Both the position numbers and the translations under genes were made by a program. DNA of 53,725 nucleotides. It comes from a virus. Below are positions 8,599-15,626 of this stretch, in pieces; within the stretch, counting starts at the first letter, position 1; every line of letters starts with the position of its first letter. The notes under the pieces were generated by a model. The model did no database searches, had not been told where the DNA came from, and was given only the letters and a program-made list of their open reading frames with translations. Location: the IMG/VR virus record IMGVR_UViG_3300027972_000015, positions 1 to 53,725 of that record. The stretch is one strand, 5' to 3'.

Positions 8599-9678
8599 AT
8601 GATCCTTGGAATTCTCAATCAGCAAAAGGTCTGGTTTGACGACGACTGGGACTACCGAATCCAGATCACCGCCGACGCTACCAAGGTCGGAACCGGGGGC
8701 GTAACCGGGTTCGCGGCGTTCTTCGATTTGTCGGCGATTCCGTCTGGATCAGCGTTCTGGACGCACGTCGCGGCCGACGGCGCTGACATCCGAGTGACGA
8801 AAGCGGACGGGACGACCGAGGTTCCGCGCGAGGTGGTCGCGATTTCGACCGCCGGTCACACTGGAGAGCTGCACTTCCGTGGCGACCTGTCCGATACGAC
8901 GGACACGTCATACTGGCTCTACTACGGCAACGCGGCAGCGACCGAGCCGGCGGCAGCGGCGGCGAATGGGAAGTATGCCGTGTGGTCTGACAGCCTCGCC
9001 ACGTGGCACCTGACTGGATTGGCCGACTCGGCAGTCGGGCAAAACACGTTGACAGGGACCGTGACCCATGTCGCGGGGAAGATCGGCAACGCGCTTCATG
9101 TCGACGGAACCAACTACGCTACGGGCAGCGACATACTGGACCTGCACGACGCTACGTGCATGACCGTGGCTTTCTGGGCTCGGCGACACGTGCTCAATAT
9201 CAATGAGACATTCGTTGACAAATGGCAATACGTTGGCAACGGGACATTTGCGATCCAGGGCGGAGCCGTTTCGGGGAGCGGGCTGACCGTCTATGTAGCA
9301 ACGTCGGTCGGCGATGACGGGTCAGGGTGCCGAGTTGACTCCGGCGCAGGAGTTTTTGCGGAAGACGAGTGGAAGCGCATCGCGGTGGTCTACGACGGTT
9401 CACTGACTGGAGACGCGAACCGGCTGAAGGTGTACGCCGACGGCGCGCCGGTATCGATGACGACCGCCGCCGGAGCCGTTCCCGCTGCCCTCACGTCGGG
9501 CACAGCACCGATCGTGCTAGGCGCGTTCGTCGGGCTTCCGCGTGTTCTCAATGGCGAGGTAGACGAGGTTTCAATTTTCGACTGCGCGCAAACGCAGGCG
9601 TGGGTAGATACTGATTTCGAAAACCAGAACAGCGCGGCCACTTTCTGGAAGACAATCGGGGCCGAGGAAGCTCGATAA
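8599..9678 (+). CDS. DUF2341 + LamG-like surface adhesin
   Basis: The 359-residue protein has two recognisable parts. Residues of about 14-115 match the DUF2341 pattern: WDYRIQITADATKV at the start, and a SYWLYYGNAA strand near the end. Residues of about 130-355 look like a laminin-G/concanavalin-like lectin domain, with a MTVAFWARRH strand, a KRIAVVYDGS strand and a closing NGEVDEVSIFD strand. Secreted bacterial and phage proteins use this pair to bind glycans. Here it likely decorates the tail or capsid and helps receptor binding. It follows the small beta protein by nine bases behind a GGGAG-type site. Confidence 0.75.
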   Translation: MILGILNQQKVWFDDDWDYRIQITADATKVGTGGVTGFAAFFDLSAIPSGSAFWTHVAADGADIRVTKADGTTEVPREVVAISTAGHTGELHFRGDLSDTTDTSYWLYYGNAAATEPAAAAANGKYAVWSDSLATWHLTGLADSAVGQNTLTGTVTHVAGKIGNALHVDGTNYATGSDILDLHDATCMTVAFWARRHVLNINETFVDKWQYVGNGTFAIQGGAVSGSGLTVYVATSVGDDGSGCRVDSGAGVFAEDEWKRIAVVYDGSLTGDANRLKVYADGAPVSMTTAAGAVPAALTSGTAPIVLGAFVGLPRVLNGEVDEVSIFDCAQTQAWVDTDFENQNSAATFWKTIGAEEAR

Positions 9679-9692
9679 CAAAGGACCACGAC

Positions 9693-10088
9693 ATGGCAAA
9701 ATCACTGGTGACAAACGTAGCGGTCAGCAATCTTACGAGGCTGACGTGCATCGATTACAGGTACGTATCCGACGGCGCTTCTCTTGTTGGGGCATGGGTT
9801 ACCGTCCAGGCAAGGCAGGTCGCCGGTGGGCGCACACAAGCACAACAGCTTGCGGACGGGTACGCCCCAACCGTGTTGTACATCCAGGACGGAGAATGCG
9901 ACACGTATCGCAGCAACACAGATCCGACGTTCAACCCGTACACCAACGCCTTCAAGCGGTCACGTGCAACAGTGGCGAACGGGCTGACGGCAATGCTTGC
10001 AGCTGAGGCCGTGGCTACTCGCCACAACAAACACGACGCTGTCGTGACGGCGCTCGCGTCGGCGGGGGTTCTCGACCCGGTTTCGTAA
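9693..10088 (+). CDS. Hypothetical protein following the adhesin
   Basis: The 131-residue product contains mixed strands and helices and no Cys motif other than two isolated cysteines. An AAAGGA ribosome site precedes ATG 9693. It lies between the adhesin-like gene and the lysis-like cluster and shares the operon. No family is recognised. Confidence 0.6.
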   Translation: MAKSLVTNVAVSNLTRLTCIDYRYVSDGASLVGAWVTVQARQVAGGRTQAQQLADGYAPTVLYIQDGECDTYRSNTDPTFNPYTNAFKRSRATVANGLTAMLAAEAVATRHNKHDAVVTALASAGVLDPVS

Positions 10089-10104
10089 GCGAAAGGAGTA
10101 CCCC

Positions 10105-10335
10105 ATGTTCACAAAAAACAACGTCCTGCTCGCAGTCGGCATCATGGCGCTCGTCGCCCCGGACCTCGCGGCGTTCGCGGTCGGGTTGCAAGCGCTCGAC
10201 CTGCCCTGGCTGACGTGGCCGGTTCGCGTGGTCGGGTTCCTGGCGGCGGTGGCTGCGCGGGCGCCGGTGATCGTCCAGAAGGTGCTGGAGGCGCGCAAGG
10301 CGCAGGCCGAGCCACCGAAAGGCCCGACGCCGTGA
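10105..10335 (+). CDS. Small membrane protein, possible holin
   Basis: The 76-residue product has a hydrophobic stretch at residues about 8-30 and a second at about 37-56, followed by a charged, proline-containing tail. Two predicted membrane segments and a polar end fit class II holins or pinholins, and the gene opens a run of overlapping membrane and envelope genes. GAAAGGAG lies upstream of ATG 10105. The stop overlaps the next GTG. Confidence 0.55.
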   Translation: MFTKNNVLLAVGIMALVAPDLAAFAVGLQALDLPWLTWPVRVVGFLAAVAARAPVIVQKVLEARKAQAEPPKGPTP

Positions 10336-10520
10336 ACGGCGACGCCGAAGCCGCCCGCGTGGTGATTCTGACCTGGCTGGCGATCTTCCTTGCTCTGTTC
10401 TTCGCTCCGTCTTGCGCGGTCGCCGTGCCCGCCACGGTGGCCACGAGCTACGTCACAGGCCAGGTGATCGCCGTGTACATGCCAGATTCGATCGAACAAC
10501 CAATGAAAGGAAGACCATGA
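10332..10520 (+). CDS. Small single-span membrane protein
   Basis: GTG 10332 overlaps the stop of the preceding membrane gene (GTGA). The 62-residue product has one strong hydrophobic segment at about residues 10-33 (VVILTWLAIFLALFF) with a Cys just after it, then a polar tail. It could be a spanin-like or antiholin-like part of the lysis set; nothing in the sequence decides. It overlaps the next start by ATGA. Confidence 0.5.
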   Translation: MNGDAEAARVVILTWLAIFLALFFAPSCAVAVPATVATSYVTGQVIAVYMPDSIEQPMKGRP

Positions 10521-10741
10521 ACCACGATGAGAAGATCGATCAGACAGTCGGAACCTCAGGCGAAGCGATCCTAAAGTTCTTCAAGTGCGGGCACCTGCCC
10601 GACAAGCTGCGGAGCGTGTCCGAAATGTTCGGGGTCCTTGCCCTGCACCTCGCGATTGATCTGCCGCGCTCGGCAGAGCGCACAGTGGCCCTGCGCAAGC
10701 TGCTCGAATCGAAGGACGCGGCAGTGAGGGCTGCGCTGTGA
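10517..10741 (+). CDS. Acb2/Tad1-type hairpin-like protein (putative anti-CBASS/Thoeris sponge)
   Basis: The 74-residue product is two helices: GEAILKFFKCGHLPDKLRSV, then a helix running into LPRSAERTVALRKLLESKDA. The P-x4-ER-x2-ALRKL pattern followed by a conserved DAAVRA end resembles the small helical-hairpin proteins annotated in many phages as Acb2/Tad1-like. Acb2 hexamers bind cyclic nucleotide second messengers and block CBASS and some Thoeris systems. The resemblance is remembered pattern matching, not a search result, and many relatives of this hairpin have no tested function. It is embedded in the lysis-like cluster by 4-base overlaps on both sides. Confidence 0.55.
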   Translation: MNHDEKIDQTVGTSGEAILKFFKCGHLPDKLRSVSEMFGVLALHLAIDLPRSAERTVALRKLLESKDAAVRAAL

Positions 10742-11118
10742 TCCGCATCGTTGTCCTCGTCGCCGTCCTGCTCGCCGCCGTCCCTGCCCGCGCCGACACG
10801 CCTATCAGCAAATGCTGGTCGCGCGTCTGCGTGGGGCCCGAGGTGTCCGTCAGCGTGCTTGCGATGGACCTGGGCTCGCGCAAGATCACTGCGGGCCTGC
10901 TGCCCGTCGGGAGCATCGGCTATGGCGTGCGGACGCCGGGCGACTGGGTAGCCGCCGGGCTGTTCCTGTCGGCGAGGGCTGGCAGCGGCCTCCCTGGGTT
11001 CCTGGCGCCGTCGCTGCAGGTGAGGATTGCCCGCGCGTTCACGCTCGGGACGGAGTGCTACGTTGGCGAAGACGGCACGCGGTGGTCGCTTCTCGTGGGG
11101 GGAGGGTTCGGACTATGA
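10738..11118 (+). CDS. Secreted protein with N-terminal signal peptide
   Basis: GTG 10738 overlaps the stop of the hairpin-protein gene. The 126-residue product begins with a signal peptide (hydrophobic core IRIVVLVAVLLAAVP, likely cleavage after ARA). The mature region has alternating hydrophobic residues and Gly, suggesting a small beta-barrel or periplasmic beta protein, and three Cys. The role is unknown; its place in an envelope cluster suggests action in the periplasm or outer membrane. Confidence 0.6.
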   Translation: MIRIVVLVAVLLAAVPARADTPISKCWSRVCVGPEVSVSVLAMDLGSRKITAGLLPVGSIGYGVRTPGDWVAAGLFLSARAGSGLPGFLAPSLQVRIARAFTLGTECYVGEDGTRWSLLVGGGFGL

Positions 11119-11423
11119 ACTATCCCGTCTGCGCGTACATGGGGCCAATGCCATACGAACCTTTCCCATTGCAGCCGTATTGGCCGCCGATTCACCAGCC
11201 ACCGTCCGTTCCCACGGACGTCTCGACGACGATCGTCGTCATCAACAACAACGGCAAGATGACCGACGCCGAGCACGACCTCGACGAGCTGCTTGCTGCG
11301 GTGACAGAGCTTCCGCCACCGCTTACCGAAGGCGGTATGAGGCTGGCTGCAACGGTGGCCAAGCTACGCGAGCGGCAGCGCCAGAGGCTAGGGCTGCCAG
11401 AGCCGGGAAGGAAAGCGCCATGA
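11115..11423 (+). CDS. Hypothetical protein, Pro/aromatic N-terminus
   Basis: ATG 11115 overlaps the secreted-protein stop. The 102-residue product has a Pro/Tyr/Met-rich first 35 residues (PYEPFPLQPYWPPI) and a helical, charged second half ending in an Arg/Gln-rich segment. It overlaps the protease gene by ATGA. The Pro-rich N-terminus may contact the membrane or the protease, which is speculative. Confidence 0.55.
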   Translation: MNYPVCAYMGPMPYEPFPLQPYWPPIHQPPSVPTDVSTTIVVINNNGKMTDAEHDLDELLAAVTELPPPLTEGGMRLAATVAKLRERQRQRLGLPEPGRKAP

Positions 11424-12217
11424 AGCGCCTTGGATGGAACCCGCCGACCGAGCAGCACTACGCGCGTCTGAAGTACCGCAGCGCCGCTCCGATGTCCGTG
11501 CTCGACGGCATCATCCCGGACCAGACGTCGGACAACTACCGGCTGTGCATCCTGCTTGACCAGGGCAACTTGGGGAGTTGCACCGGCCAGGCCTGCGCAC
11601 AGATGATCCGCGCCGCCCAGGTCAAGCGGTGGGAAGTCGACGCGCCACCGGTGTCAGCGCTCGCTCTCTACTACTGGGGCCGCTACCGGGACGGCACGCA
11701 GATGGACGATGTCGGATCCAACATCTGCACGGTGCTCGACATGGCGGCCGGGCTGGGCGTTCCGCTTGAGCGCGACTGGCCCTACCAAATCGAGAAGTTC
11801 GACCTTCGCCCGTCGCTGAGCACCGACCGCGGCGCCTACGATCAGCGCGCCGTCGAGCACATGACATACGAGCAGATGTCCGCGAACAGCGAGACGTTCC
11901 TAGACCAGTTGGAGCGCGCGCTTACCGTCGGCTACCTGGTCGCGTTCGGCGTGCAGGTGTCCGAGCGGTTCTGCTCCGAGCAGCCGTCTGGCATCGTGGA
12001 AGCCCCCCTGCCCGGCGAGAAGATCGCGGGCGGCCACGCCCTCACAGCGATTGGCCACAACCACGCCGAGCGATGGGCGTTGGTGCTCAACTCGTGGGGG
12101 CCGTGGGGAGACCCGGAGTTGCCAACCGGATGCTTCCGGATGAGCTACGACTACATGACGAGATCGGCAGATCGATGGTTCGTCCCGCGAGTTCCACGAC
12201 CGGAGGTGAAGCCATGA
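11420..12217 (+). CDS. Papain-family (C1) cysteine protease
   Basis: The 265-residue product starts at ATG 11420, overlapping the previous stop. Catalytic elements of C1A peptidases appear in order: LLDQGNLGSCTGQACAQ with oxyanion Gln 48 and nucleophile Cys 54, GGHALTAIGHN with His 206, and LVLNSWGPWGD with Asn 224. There is no signal peptide or recognisable pro-domain, and the length matches a mature enzyme. C1 proteases are unusual in phages; here the gene lies among membrane and lipoprotein genes, so it may act in lysis, on host envelope proteins or in virion processing. The family call is firm; the target is unknown. Confidence 0.9.
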   Translation: MKRLGWNPPTEQHYARLKYRSAAPMSVLDGIIPDQTSDNYRLCILLDQGNLGSCTGQACAQMIRAAQVKRWEVDAPPVSALALYYWGRYRDGTQMDDVGSNICTVLDMAAGLGVPLERDWPYQIEKFDLRPSLSTDRGAYDQRAVEHMTYEQMSANSETFLDQLERALTVGYLVAFGVQVSERFCSEQPSGIVEAPLPGEKIAGGHALTAIGHNHAERWALVLNSWGPWGDPELPTGCFRMSYDYMTRSADRWFVPRVPRPEVKP

Positions 12218-12468
12218 AGCGCATTGCCCTTGCTGTACTGCTCACCGCCTGCGGCACCGTCCCGCCTGCTCCGCCACCGCCGCCGGCAACGGCCGATTGC
12301 CCATCTGCCTGCGAGCGCGGCCGCGCTATGCTCTGCGAGTGGGCCAAGCCGACAACCAACGGGGCCGCGTGCGAAACGGTCTGCGAAAACGCGGCCCGCT
12401 TCGTACCGTGGCCGACGGCGTGCATTGCCATCGCTGCGACGTGCGCGGCGGCCGACGCCTGCCAGTGA
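12214..12468 (+). CDS. Cys-rich lipoprotein, possible outer spanin
   Basis: ATG 12214 overlaps the protease stop. The 84-residue product begins MKRIALAVLLTACGTVP, with lipobox LTAC and lipidated Cys 13, then a Pro run (PPAPPPPP) and seven or more Cys residues spaced like disulfide-bonded outer-membrane lipoproteins. Small Pro-rich lipoproteins beside holin-like genes often serve as outer spanins, but the Cys-rich domain also resembles lipoproteins common in Myxococcota and their phages. No overlapping inner-spanin frame was recognised. Confidence 0.65.
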   Translation: MKRIALAVLLTACGTVPPAPPPPPATADCPSACERGRAMLCEWAKPTTNGAACETVCENAARFVPWPTACIAIAATCAAADACQ

Positions 12469-12510
12469 TTCACCCGTAGCACGGCCCTCGGGCCGAGGAA
12501 GTATCTGACA

Positions 12511-12771
12511 ATGAGCGCACACCGAGATTCGTACTCAGACGAGGCCGACGCCGAGCACATGCGGTTCTGCGAGACTGATCCACGGGGGCCGGTGTGCAGA
12601 GTTCGAGAGGAGATTGGAGCGATGAAGATCGAGCTTGAGGCAATCAAGATGGAGCAAGTCCGCCAGACCGCCGTCCTAGGTTTTTGGAAGTGGGCGCTTC
12701 CCGTCGTTGTCAGCGTGGCGTCGGTCCTGGCGTCGTTGCTGGGCTCGTGGATCAAGCTGAGGCACGGATGA
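12511..12771 (+). CDS. Holin/XhlA-like protein with C-terminal membrane span
   Basis: The 86-residue product has a charged N-terminal part, an amphipathic coiled-coil helix at about residues 31-52 (VREEIGAMKIELEAIKMEQV), one membrane segment at about 58-80 and a short basic tail (KLRHG). That order is the XhlA/haemolysin-type holin layout. A short coiled coil followed by a C-terminal anchor could also be an inner spanin in reverse orientation, so the lysis role is inferred. A 42-base gap separates it from the lipoprotein gene. Confidence 0.55.
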   Translation: MSAHRDSYSDEADAEHMRFCETDPRGPVCRVREEIGAMKIELEAIKMEQVRQTAVLGFWKWALPVVVSVASVLASLLGSWIKLRHG

Positions 12772-13001
12772 AGCGCGCACCACGTGACGTCAGCGACGAG
12801 CGCGTGACTCCCCACAAGCCTGGACGGGCCGCGCGCGCGGTGAAGGCCCACGCGAAGCCGGTTCCCATCGTGACAGCATGGTCGAAGATCCCGGCTCGCT
12901 GGGAGCGGTGCCCGCGCTGCGGGCAGGTGCGCACCGTCGGGTTCGACTGGCGGCGCCCGTGCATCGTGGACAAGAAAGCGTCGAGGTATTTGGGCGAATG
13001 A
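12768..13001 (+). CDS. Basic zinc-ribbon-like protein
   Basis: ATG 12768 overlaps the holin-like stop. The 77-residue protein is strongly basic and holds CPRCG followed by a later Cys, so a zinc knuckle completed in a dimer is possible. No family is recognised. It is followed by a 4-base overlap with the nuclease-like gene, and could be a small nucleic-acid-binding partner. Confidence 0.55.
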   Translation: MKRAPRDVSDERVTPHKPGRAARAVKAHAKPVPIVTAWSKIPARWERCPRCGQVRTVGFDWRRPCIVDKKASRYLGE

Positions 13002-13351
13002 ACCACGCGAGCTTTTCCAGACGGCACAAGCGCGACGCTACCCACGGCGAGGTGGCGAAGACGCTGGAGGCGTTCGGGTTCTCGGTTGTCGACTTGTCAG
13101 GAGCCGGCGGCGGCGTCTCCGATCTGCTCGTTGGGCTGTGGAACGTGACAGACCTCGTGGAAGTCAAGAGCACAGCCGCTTCCACGTACACGCCAGCCCA
13201 GATCAAGCTGCGCGAGAAGTGGCGCGGATCTCCGTTCGTTCGCCTGGAGAACCGTCAGCAGGCCGAGGAGTGGGCGCGACGCACGCGACACGAGCGCGGG
13301 CGGGCGCAGATTCCGCCGTTGCCAGCGTTGCCGGGGTTGACGTCGCGATGA
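12998..13351 (+). CDS. VRR-NUC/PD-(D/E)XK nuclease-like protein
   Basis: The 117-residue product from ATG 12998 contains a GVSDLLVGLWNVTDLVEVKS stretch: an Asp after a glycine-rich turn, then strand E-x-K. This is the catalytic core layout of VRR-NUC and Holliday-junction-resolvase-type PD-(D/E)XK nucleases. The following Thr-Pro-x-Gln-x-x-Leu-Arg-x-x-Trp helix (TPAQIKLREKW) is also typical of VRR-NUC domains. Expected role is structure-specific DNA cleavage in recombination or packaging. The length fits a stand-alone VRR-NUC domain. Confidence 0.75.
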   Translation: MNHASFSRRHKRDATHGEVAKTLEAFGFSVVDLSGAGGGVSDLLVGLWNVTDLVEVKSTAASTYTPAQIKLREKWRGSPFVRLENRQQAEEWARRTRHERGRAQIPPLPALPGLTSR

Positions 13352-13518
13352 TGGATCCAGACTGGGCCGTTCGCCGCATCGAGGATCGCCTCGCGAAGTT
13401 GCGGCCGCAACCACAACCGCAGGAGACCGACATGGCCAAGAACACGAAGCCGACGAAGAAGACGCCGATCAAGCCTGGCCGACCGCTGCGACCAGGAGTT
13501 CCAGGAACGAAGCGATAG
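13348..13518 (+). CDS. Small Lys/Pro-rich basic protein
   Basis: ATG 13348 overlaps the nuclease stop. The 56-residue product has a short helical start (DWAVRRIEDRLAKL) and a Lys/Pro/Thr tail (TKKTPIKPGRPLRPG) that could contact DNA. No family is recognised. Confidence 0.5.
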   Translation: MMDPDWAVRRIEDRLAKLRPQPQPQETDMAKNTKPTKKTPIKPGRPLRPGVPGTKR

Positions 13519-13567
13519 CACCAACGGCCGCGACCTGGGCCACAGATGCCGGCGGCGAGGAGGCATC

Positions 13568-13735
13568 ATGGACGAGCCGAAGAACGATCTGCAGCTCGAC
13601 ATCCCGCGCGCCTGGCTGAAACGCCGAGACGAGCTCGCGCAGCTACTCCGAGACTGCCAGCACGACGGGCGCGTGCTCGAAAACGATCGCGGTGACACCT
13701 TCTGCGAGAGGTGCGGGGCCAGGTTGACCGGCTAG
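13568..13735 (+). CDS. Small zinc-knuckle protein
   Basis: A strong GGAGG site eight bases before ATG 13568 supports this 55-residue gene. The product is helical, with CxH near residue 30 and CERCG near the end, a plausible four-ligand zinc site. Its stop meets, tail to tail, the first gene of the minus-strand group. Confidence 0.6.
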   Translation: MDEPKNDLQLDIPRAWLKRRDELAQLLRDCQHDGRVLENDRGDTFCERCGARLTG

Positions 13736-13947
13736 AGTGGAGGCCTCACGCTGGTAGCGGCGGCATCGTAGAACTCGACGATGAAAGCCCGTTTGCGCCT
13801 CTTCGGCACGCGCCCACATCTCGGGGCCATGCGCTCACGGTACCACCGAGCGAAGACAAGCGAGCATCGGCCACAGTAGTCCACTCCGTCGGCAAAGTGC
13901 CAACCGGTAGATGGGTGGAACGGACCGTTGCAAGCGAAGCAGCGCAC
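13732..13947 (-). CDS. Cys-rich zinc-finger mini-protein (minus strand)
   Basis: The 71-residue minus-strand product begins RCFACNGPF and has YCGRC about 20 residues later, giving two CxxC pairs for one zinc ion, followed by a basic segment (RCGRVPKRRKRAF). The start is GTG 13947, eleven bases after the upstream minus-strand gene. It converges with the plus-strand zinc-knuckle gene and overlaps its stop by four bases. It is likely a small transcription or nucleic-acid-binding factor of an early or immunity operon; the function is not known. Confidence 0.6.
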   Translation of the reverse strand: MRCFACNGPFHPSTGWHFADGVDYCGRCSLVFARWYRERMAPRCGRVPKRRKRAFIVEFYDAAATSVRPPL

Positions 13948-13958
13948 GGTCGGCTATT

Positions 13959-14216
13959 CTAGCACAGCGTCGGCTTGCACACCCGCCCGCAGACCGCGAG
14001 TTGCACGCGCTCCCCGTATGCCCGTGACTCGCGCGCGTGCTGCGAATCCAGCAGGCACGAGCGGAGCATGTCGAAGGCATTGGCGATCGACTGCTGGTCC
14101 GCCTGCGAGACCGCCCGGGCGCCGCACGGGCAGACCATCCAGCCTTTACCGAATCTCGTCAGGTGCGTGCACTTCAGCGCGTGCTCCTCGTGGCCGCATG
14201 CCTTGCAGATTTTCAT
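13959..14216 (-). CDS. Cys-rich mini-protein with N-terminal zinc ribbon (minus strand)
   Basis: Read from ATG 14216 on the minus strand, the 85-residue product starts MKICKACGHEEHALKC and has CPCG further on, so two CxxC/CxC pairs form a probable ribbon; two more Cys lie at the end. The start codon abuts a perfect inverted repeat (14216-14236) whose loop holds the likely ribosome site. It is the middle gene of three minus-strand genes. Confidence 0.6.
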   Translation of the reverse strand: MKICKACGHEEHALKCTHLTRFGKGWMVCPCGARAVSQADQQSIANAFDMLRSCLLDSQHARESRAYGERVQLAVCGRVCKPTLC

Positions 14217-14236
14217 GGCTACAACCCCTGTAGCCA
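14216..14236 (-). promoter_or_regulatory. RBS-in-loop hairpin before minus-strand gene
   Basis: Arms TGGCTACA and TGTAGCCA (8 bp, perfect) flank a five-base loop, reading AGGGG/GGGGT on the minus strand, and touch the ATG at 14216. The only purine-rich ribosome site is therefore in the loop of a stable stem. It may be a translational switch or an operator dyad. Confidence 0.5.
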
Positions 14237-14256
14237 AGCTTACCACGGCAAGCGGT

Positions 14257-14457
14257 TCAGTAGCGGAGAAGGCCCCACAAGTTCACCGGCCGGCCGAGGT
14301 AGTCGTAGGCCCATCGGTTCCCCGGGCTGTCGGGCGGCAGTGGTTGGCGGGCCGCCGGTTTCGTCACGAGGTGGTCGGCACGGGCCATGATCTTCGCGTC
14401 GAGCTCAGCCTGGCGGGAGACTTCGCGGGCCACGCGGCGGGCTTTGATGTCGTCCAT
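14257..14457 (-). CDS. Small helical protein (minus strand)
   Basis: From ATG 14457 on the minus strand the product has 66 residues: a charged helix (DDIKARRVAREVSRQAELDA) and a Pro/aromatic end (NRWAYDYLGRPVNLWG). No ribosome site precedes the ATG, but TATCCT ends six bases upstream, so a nearly leaderless transcript is possible. A longer start at 14526 would run through the dyad at 14491-14524 and is less likely. Confidence 0.5.
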   Translation of the reverse strand: MDDIKARRVAREVSRQAELDAKIMARADHLVTKPAARQPLPPDSPGNRWAYDYLGRPVNLWGLLRY

Positions 14458-14490
14458 GCGGAAAGGATACACCACGAATGCCAAAAAGCC

Positions 14491-14524
14491 GACGGGGCAC
14501 TTGACTCGCGCCGAGTGCCCCGTC
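14491..14524. promoter_or_regulatory. 11-bp inverted repeat between divergent genes
   Basis: Arms GACGGGGCACT (14491-14501) and AGTGCCCCGTC (14514-14524) are perfect and separated by 12 bases. The dyad lies between a minus-strand gene starting at 14457 and a plus-strand gene starting at 14548, the natural place for an operator controlling both. On the minus strand it is followed by GGCTTTTTGG, so a terminator for transcripts coming from the right is the alternative. Confidence 0.5.
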
Positions 14525-14547
14525 AAACTTTAGGTCGCCAAACCCTG

Positions 14548-14838
14548 ATGAGAACCGTAGCACCACACCACAGCGAGCGCAAGCCGGACACGTTTTCCAC
14601 CAACGGTGGTAGGGCGAGAATCGAAGTAGCGCTTGAGCCAGATGCCGGATTAGACGGGCACCGTGGCCACCACGGAAATGTGATGTTAACGGTGGATCCA
14701 AGGCAAGCGTTGCTGACGCCGTCCACGGCTCGAGCGCTTGCGAAATCTCTCATGGGATGGGCATCCGAGGCGGAGGCTCGACGAGCACGCCGCGATCAAG
14801 ATATGCCCCCGACTGGGCAGGGTGAGGCTCCGCGGTGA
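14548..14838 (+). CDS. Small hypothetical protein
   Basis: The 96-residue frame from ATG 14548 has a disordered, His-rich first half and a helical second half (LLTPSTARALAKSLMGWASE), a pattern shared with many small phage proteins whose end reads like an Ala/Leu helix after a Thr-Pro cap. No clear ribosome site is seen. It is divergent from the minus-strand genes at 13732-14457. Confidence 0.5.
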   Translation: MRTVAPHHSERKPDTFSTNGGRARIEVALEPDAGLDGHRGHHGNVMLTVDPRQALLTPSTARALAKSLMGWASEAEARRARRDQDMPPTGQGEAPR

Positions 14839-15190
14839 AACGCGCCCTCCGTCGCAAGACGAAGCTCGGCAGAGCAAGTAGGTCGCGCGCCGCGGGTAAC
14901 GCCCGAGCGCGAAACGCGCAACATGAGGCCGTGAGAGATGGTACTTCGCTTTTCGGGGGGCGAGGGATCGGACATGTCGGGCTGGTGACCGAGCCGGCTC
15001 TGGCGCGCAGCCAGCATACCCTCTGTCAGAGCCACGGAGCCGGGGTCTGTCCATCCCCTGGCACTAGGTAGCAGCAGAGCGGGAGCACAGGCTCACCGGA
15101 ACGCCAGCCATCAGGATGGATGGCTCAGACCCCCGAACGAGATGGCAATGACGTATGCGTAGAGAAAACGTAACCTACGCGCCGGGCAGA
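14839..15190. other. Non-coding stretch with several perfect hairpins
   Basis: No convincing gene is seen; a GTG frame from 14835 to 15071 has unnatural composition. Perfect short stems are frequent: GGCTCT/AGAGCC (14996-15001 with 15028-15033) closing over GGC/GCC (15002-15004 with 15010-15012), GAGC/GCTC (15077-15080 with 15091-15094) and GCCATC/GATGGC (15107-15112 with 15119-15124). This could be a structured RNA or an untranslated leader. Confidence 0.35.
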
Positions 15191-15403
15191 TCAATAGACC
15201 CAGAGCTGCCCGCCGAACACCTGCTCCTGGAGCGCCAGCAAATCGCGCTCAGGGCGCACGCAGCTCGCGCAGGACGGGCGTTCTGTCGTCGGCCGGGCGT
15301 CCGTAGCCTCACCGTCATCGTGCACGCAGTCGCACGACAGCGAGGCGCACCGGTGGCCGGGCGATACGGCCCAGGCTCGGACGGTTGACGTTGTGCGGCC
15401 CAT
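15191..15403 (-). CDS. Cys-rich mini-protein (minus strand, tentative)
   Basis: The 70-residue minus-strand frame from ATG 15403 has natural codon use and a CxC plus CxxC arrangement (SCDCVHDD, then CASCVRPERD), with a hydrophilic helical end (RDLLALQEQVFGGQLWVY). No obvious ribosome site is present. It would extend the theme of Cys-rich minus-strand genes at 13732-14216. A plus-strand frame over the same bases (15155-15388) has poorer composition. Confidence 0.45.
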   Translation of the reverse strand: MGRTTSTVRAWAVSPGHRCASLSCDCVHDDGEATDARPTTERPSCASCVRPERDLLALQEQVFGGQLWVY

Positions 15404-15626
15404 GCGTCAATCGTGGCCATACGCGCATGTAGGTGTCAAGACGTTTCGCGTAACAAAGTGACGAAAATGGGCACCGCAAGAAAATGTTGCATAGCCAACC
15501 CGACGAGTCTTGTCACGTGCACCGGGACGTCTCGGCGCGAAAGTGGCGAGATTCTTGAGGCTAGAAACTGGCCCGCGGGTTGCTTTATCCCCAGACGTGG
15601 CAACGCAAAACAAGGAGGACACGACG
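15404..15626. other. Divergent intergenic region
   Basis: This 223-base gap separates the tentative minus-strand gene from the first plus-strand early-type gene. It contains a perfect TTGACA box on the minus strand (about 15427-15432), a TTTCG/CGAAA dyad around 15441-15465, and an AAGGAGG ribosome site at its right end. No full -10 partner could be placed with confidence, so it is only a likely promoter and operator region. Confidence 0.35.

Noticed and set aside
13975-14838. 287-codon plus-strand frame
   Set aside because: Only the last 96 codons look natural. The first part is antisense to convincing minus-strand genes, so the start was set at 14548.
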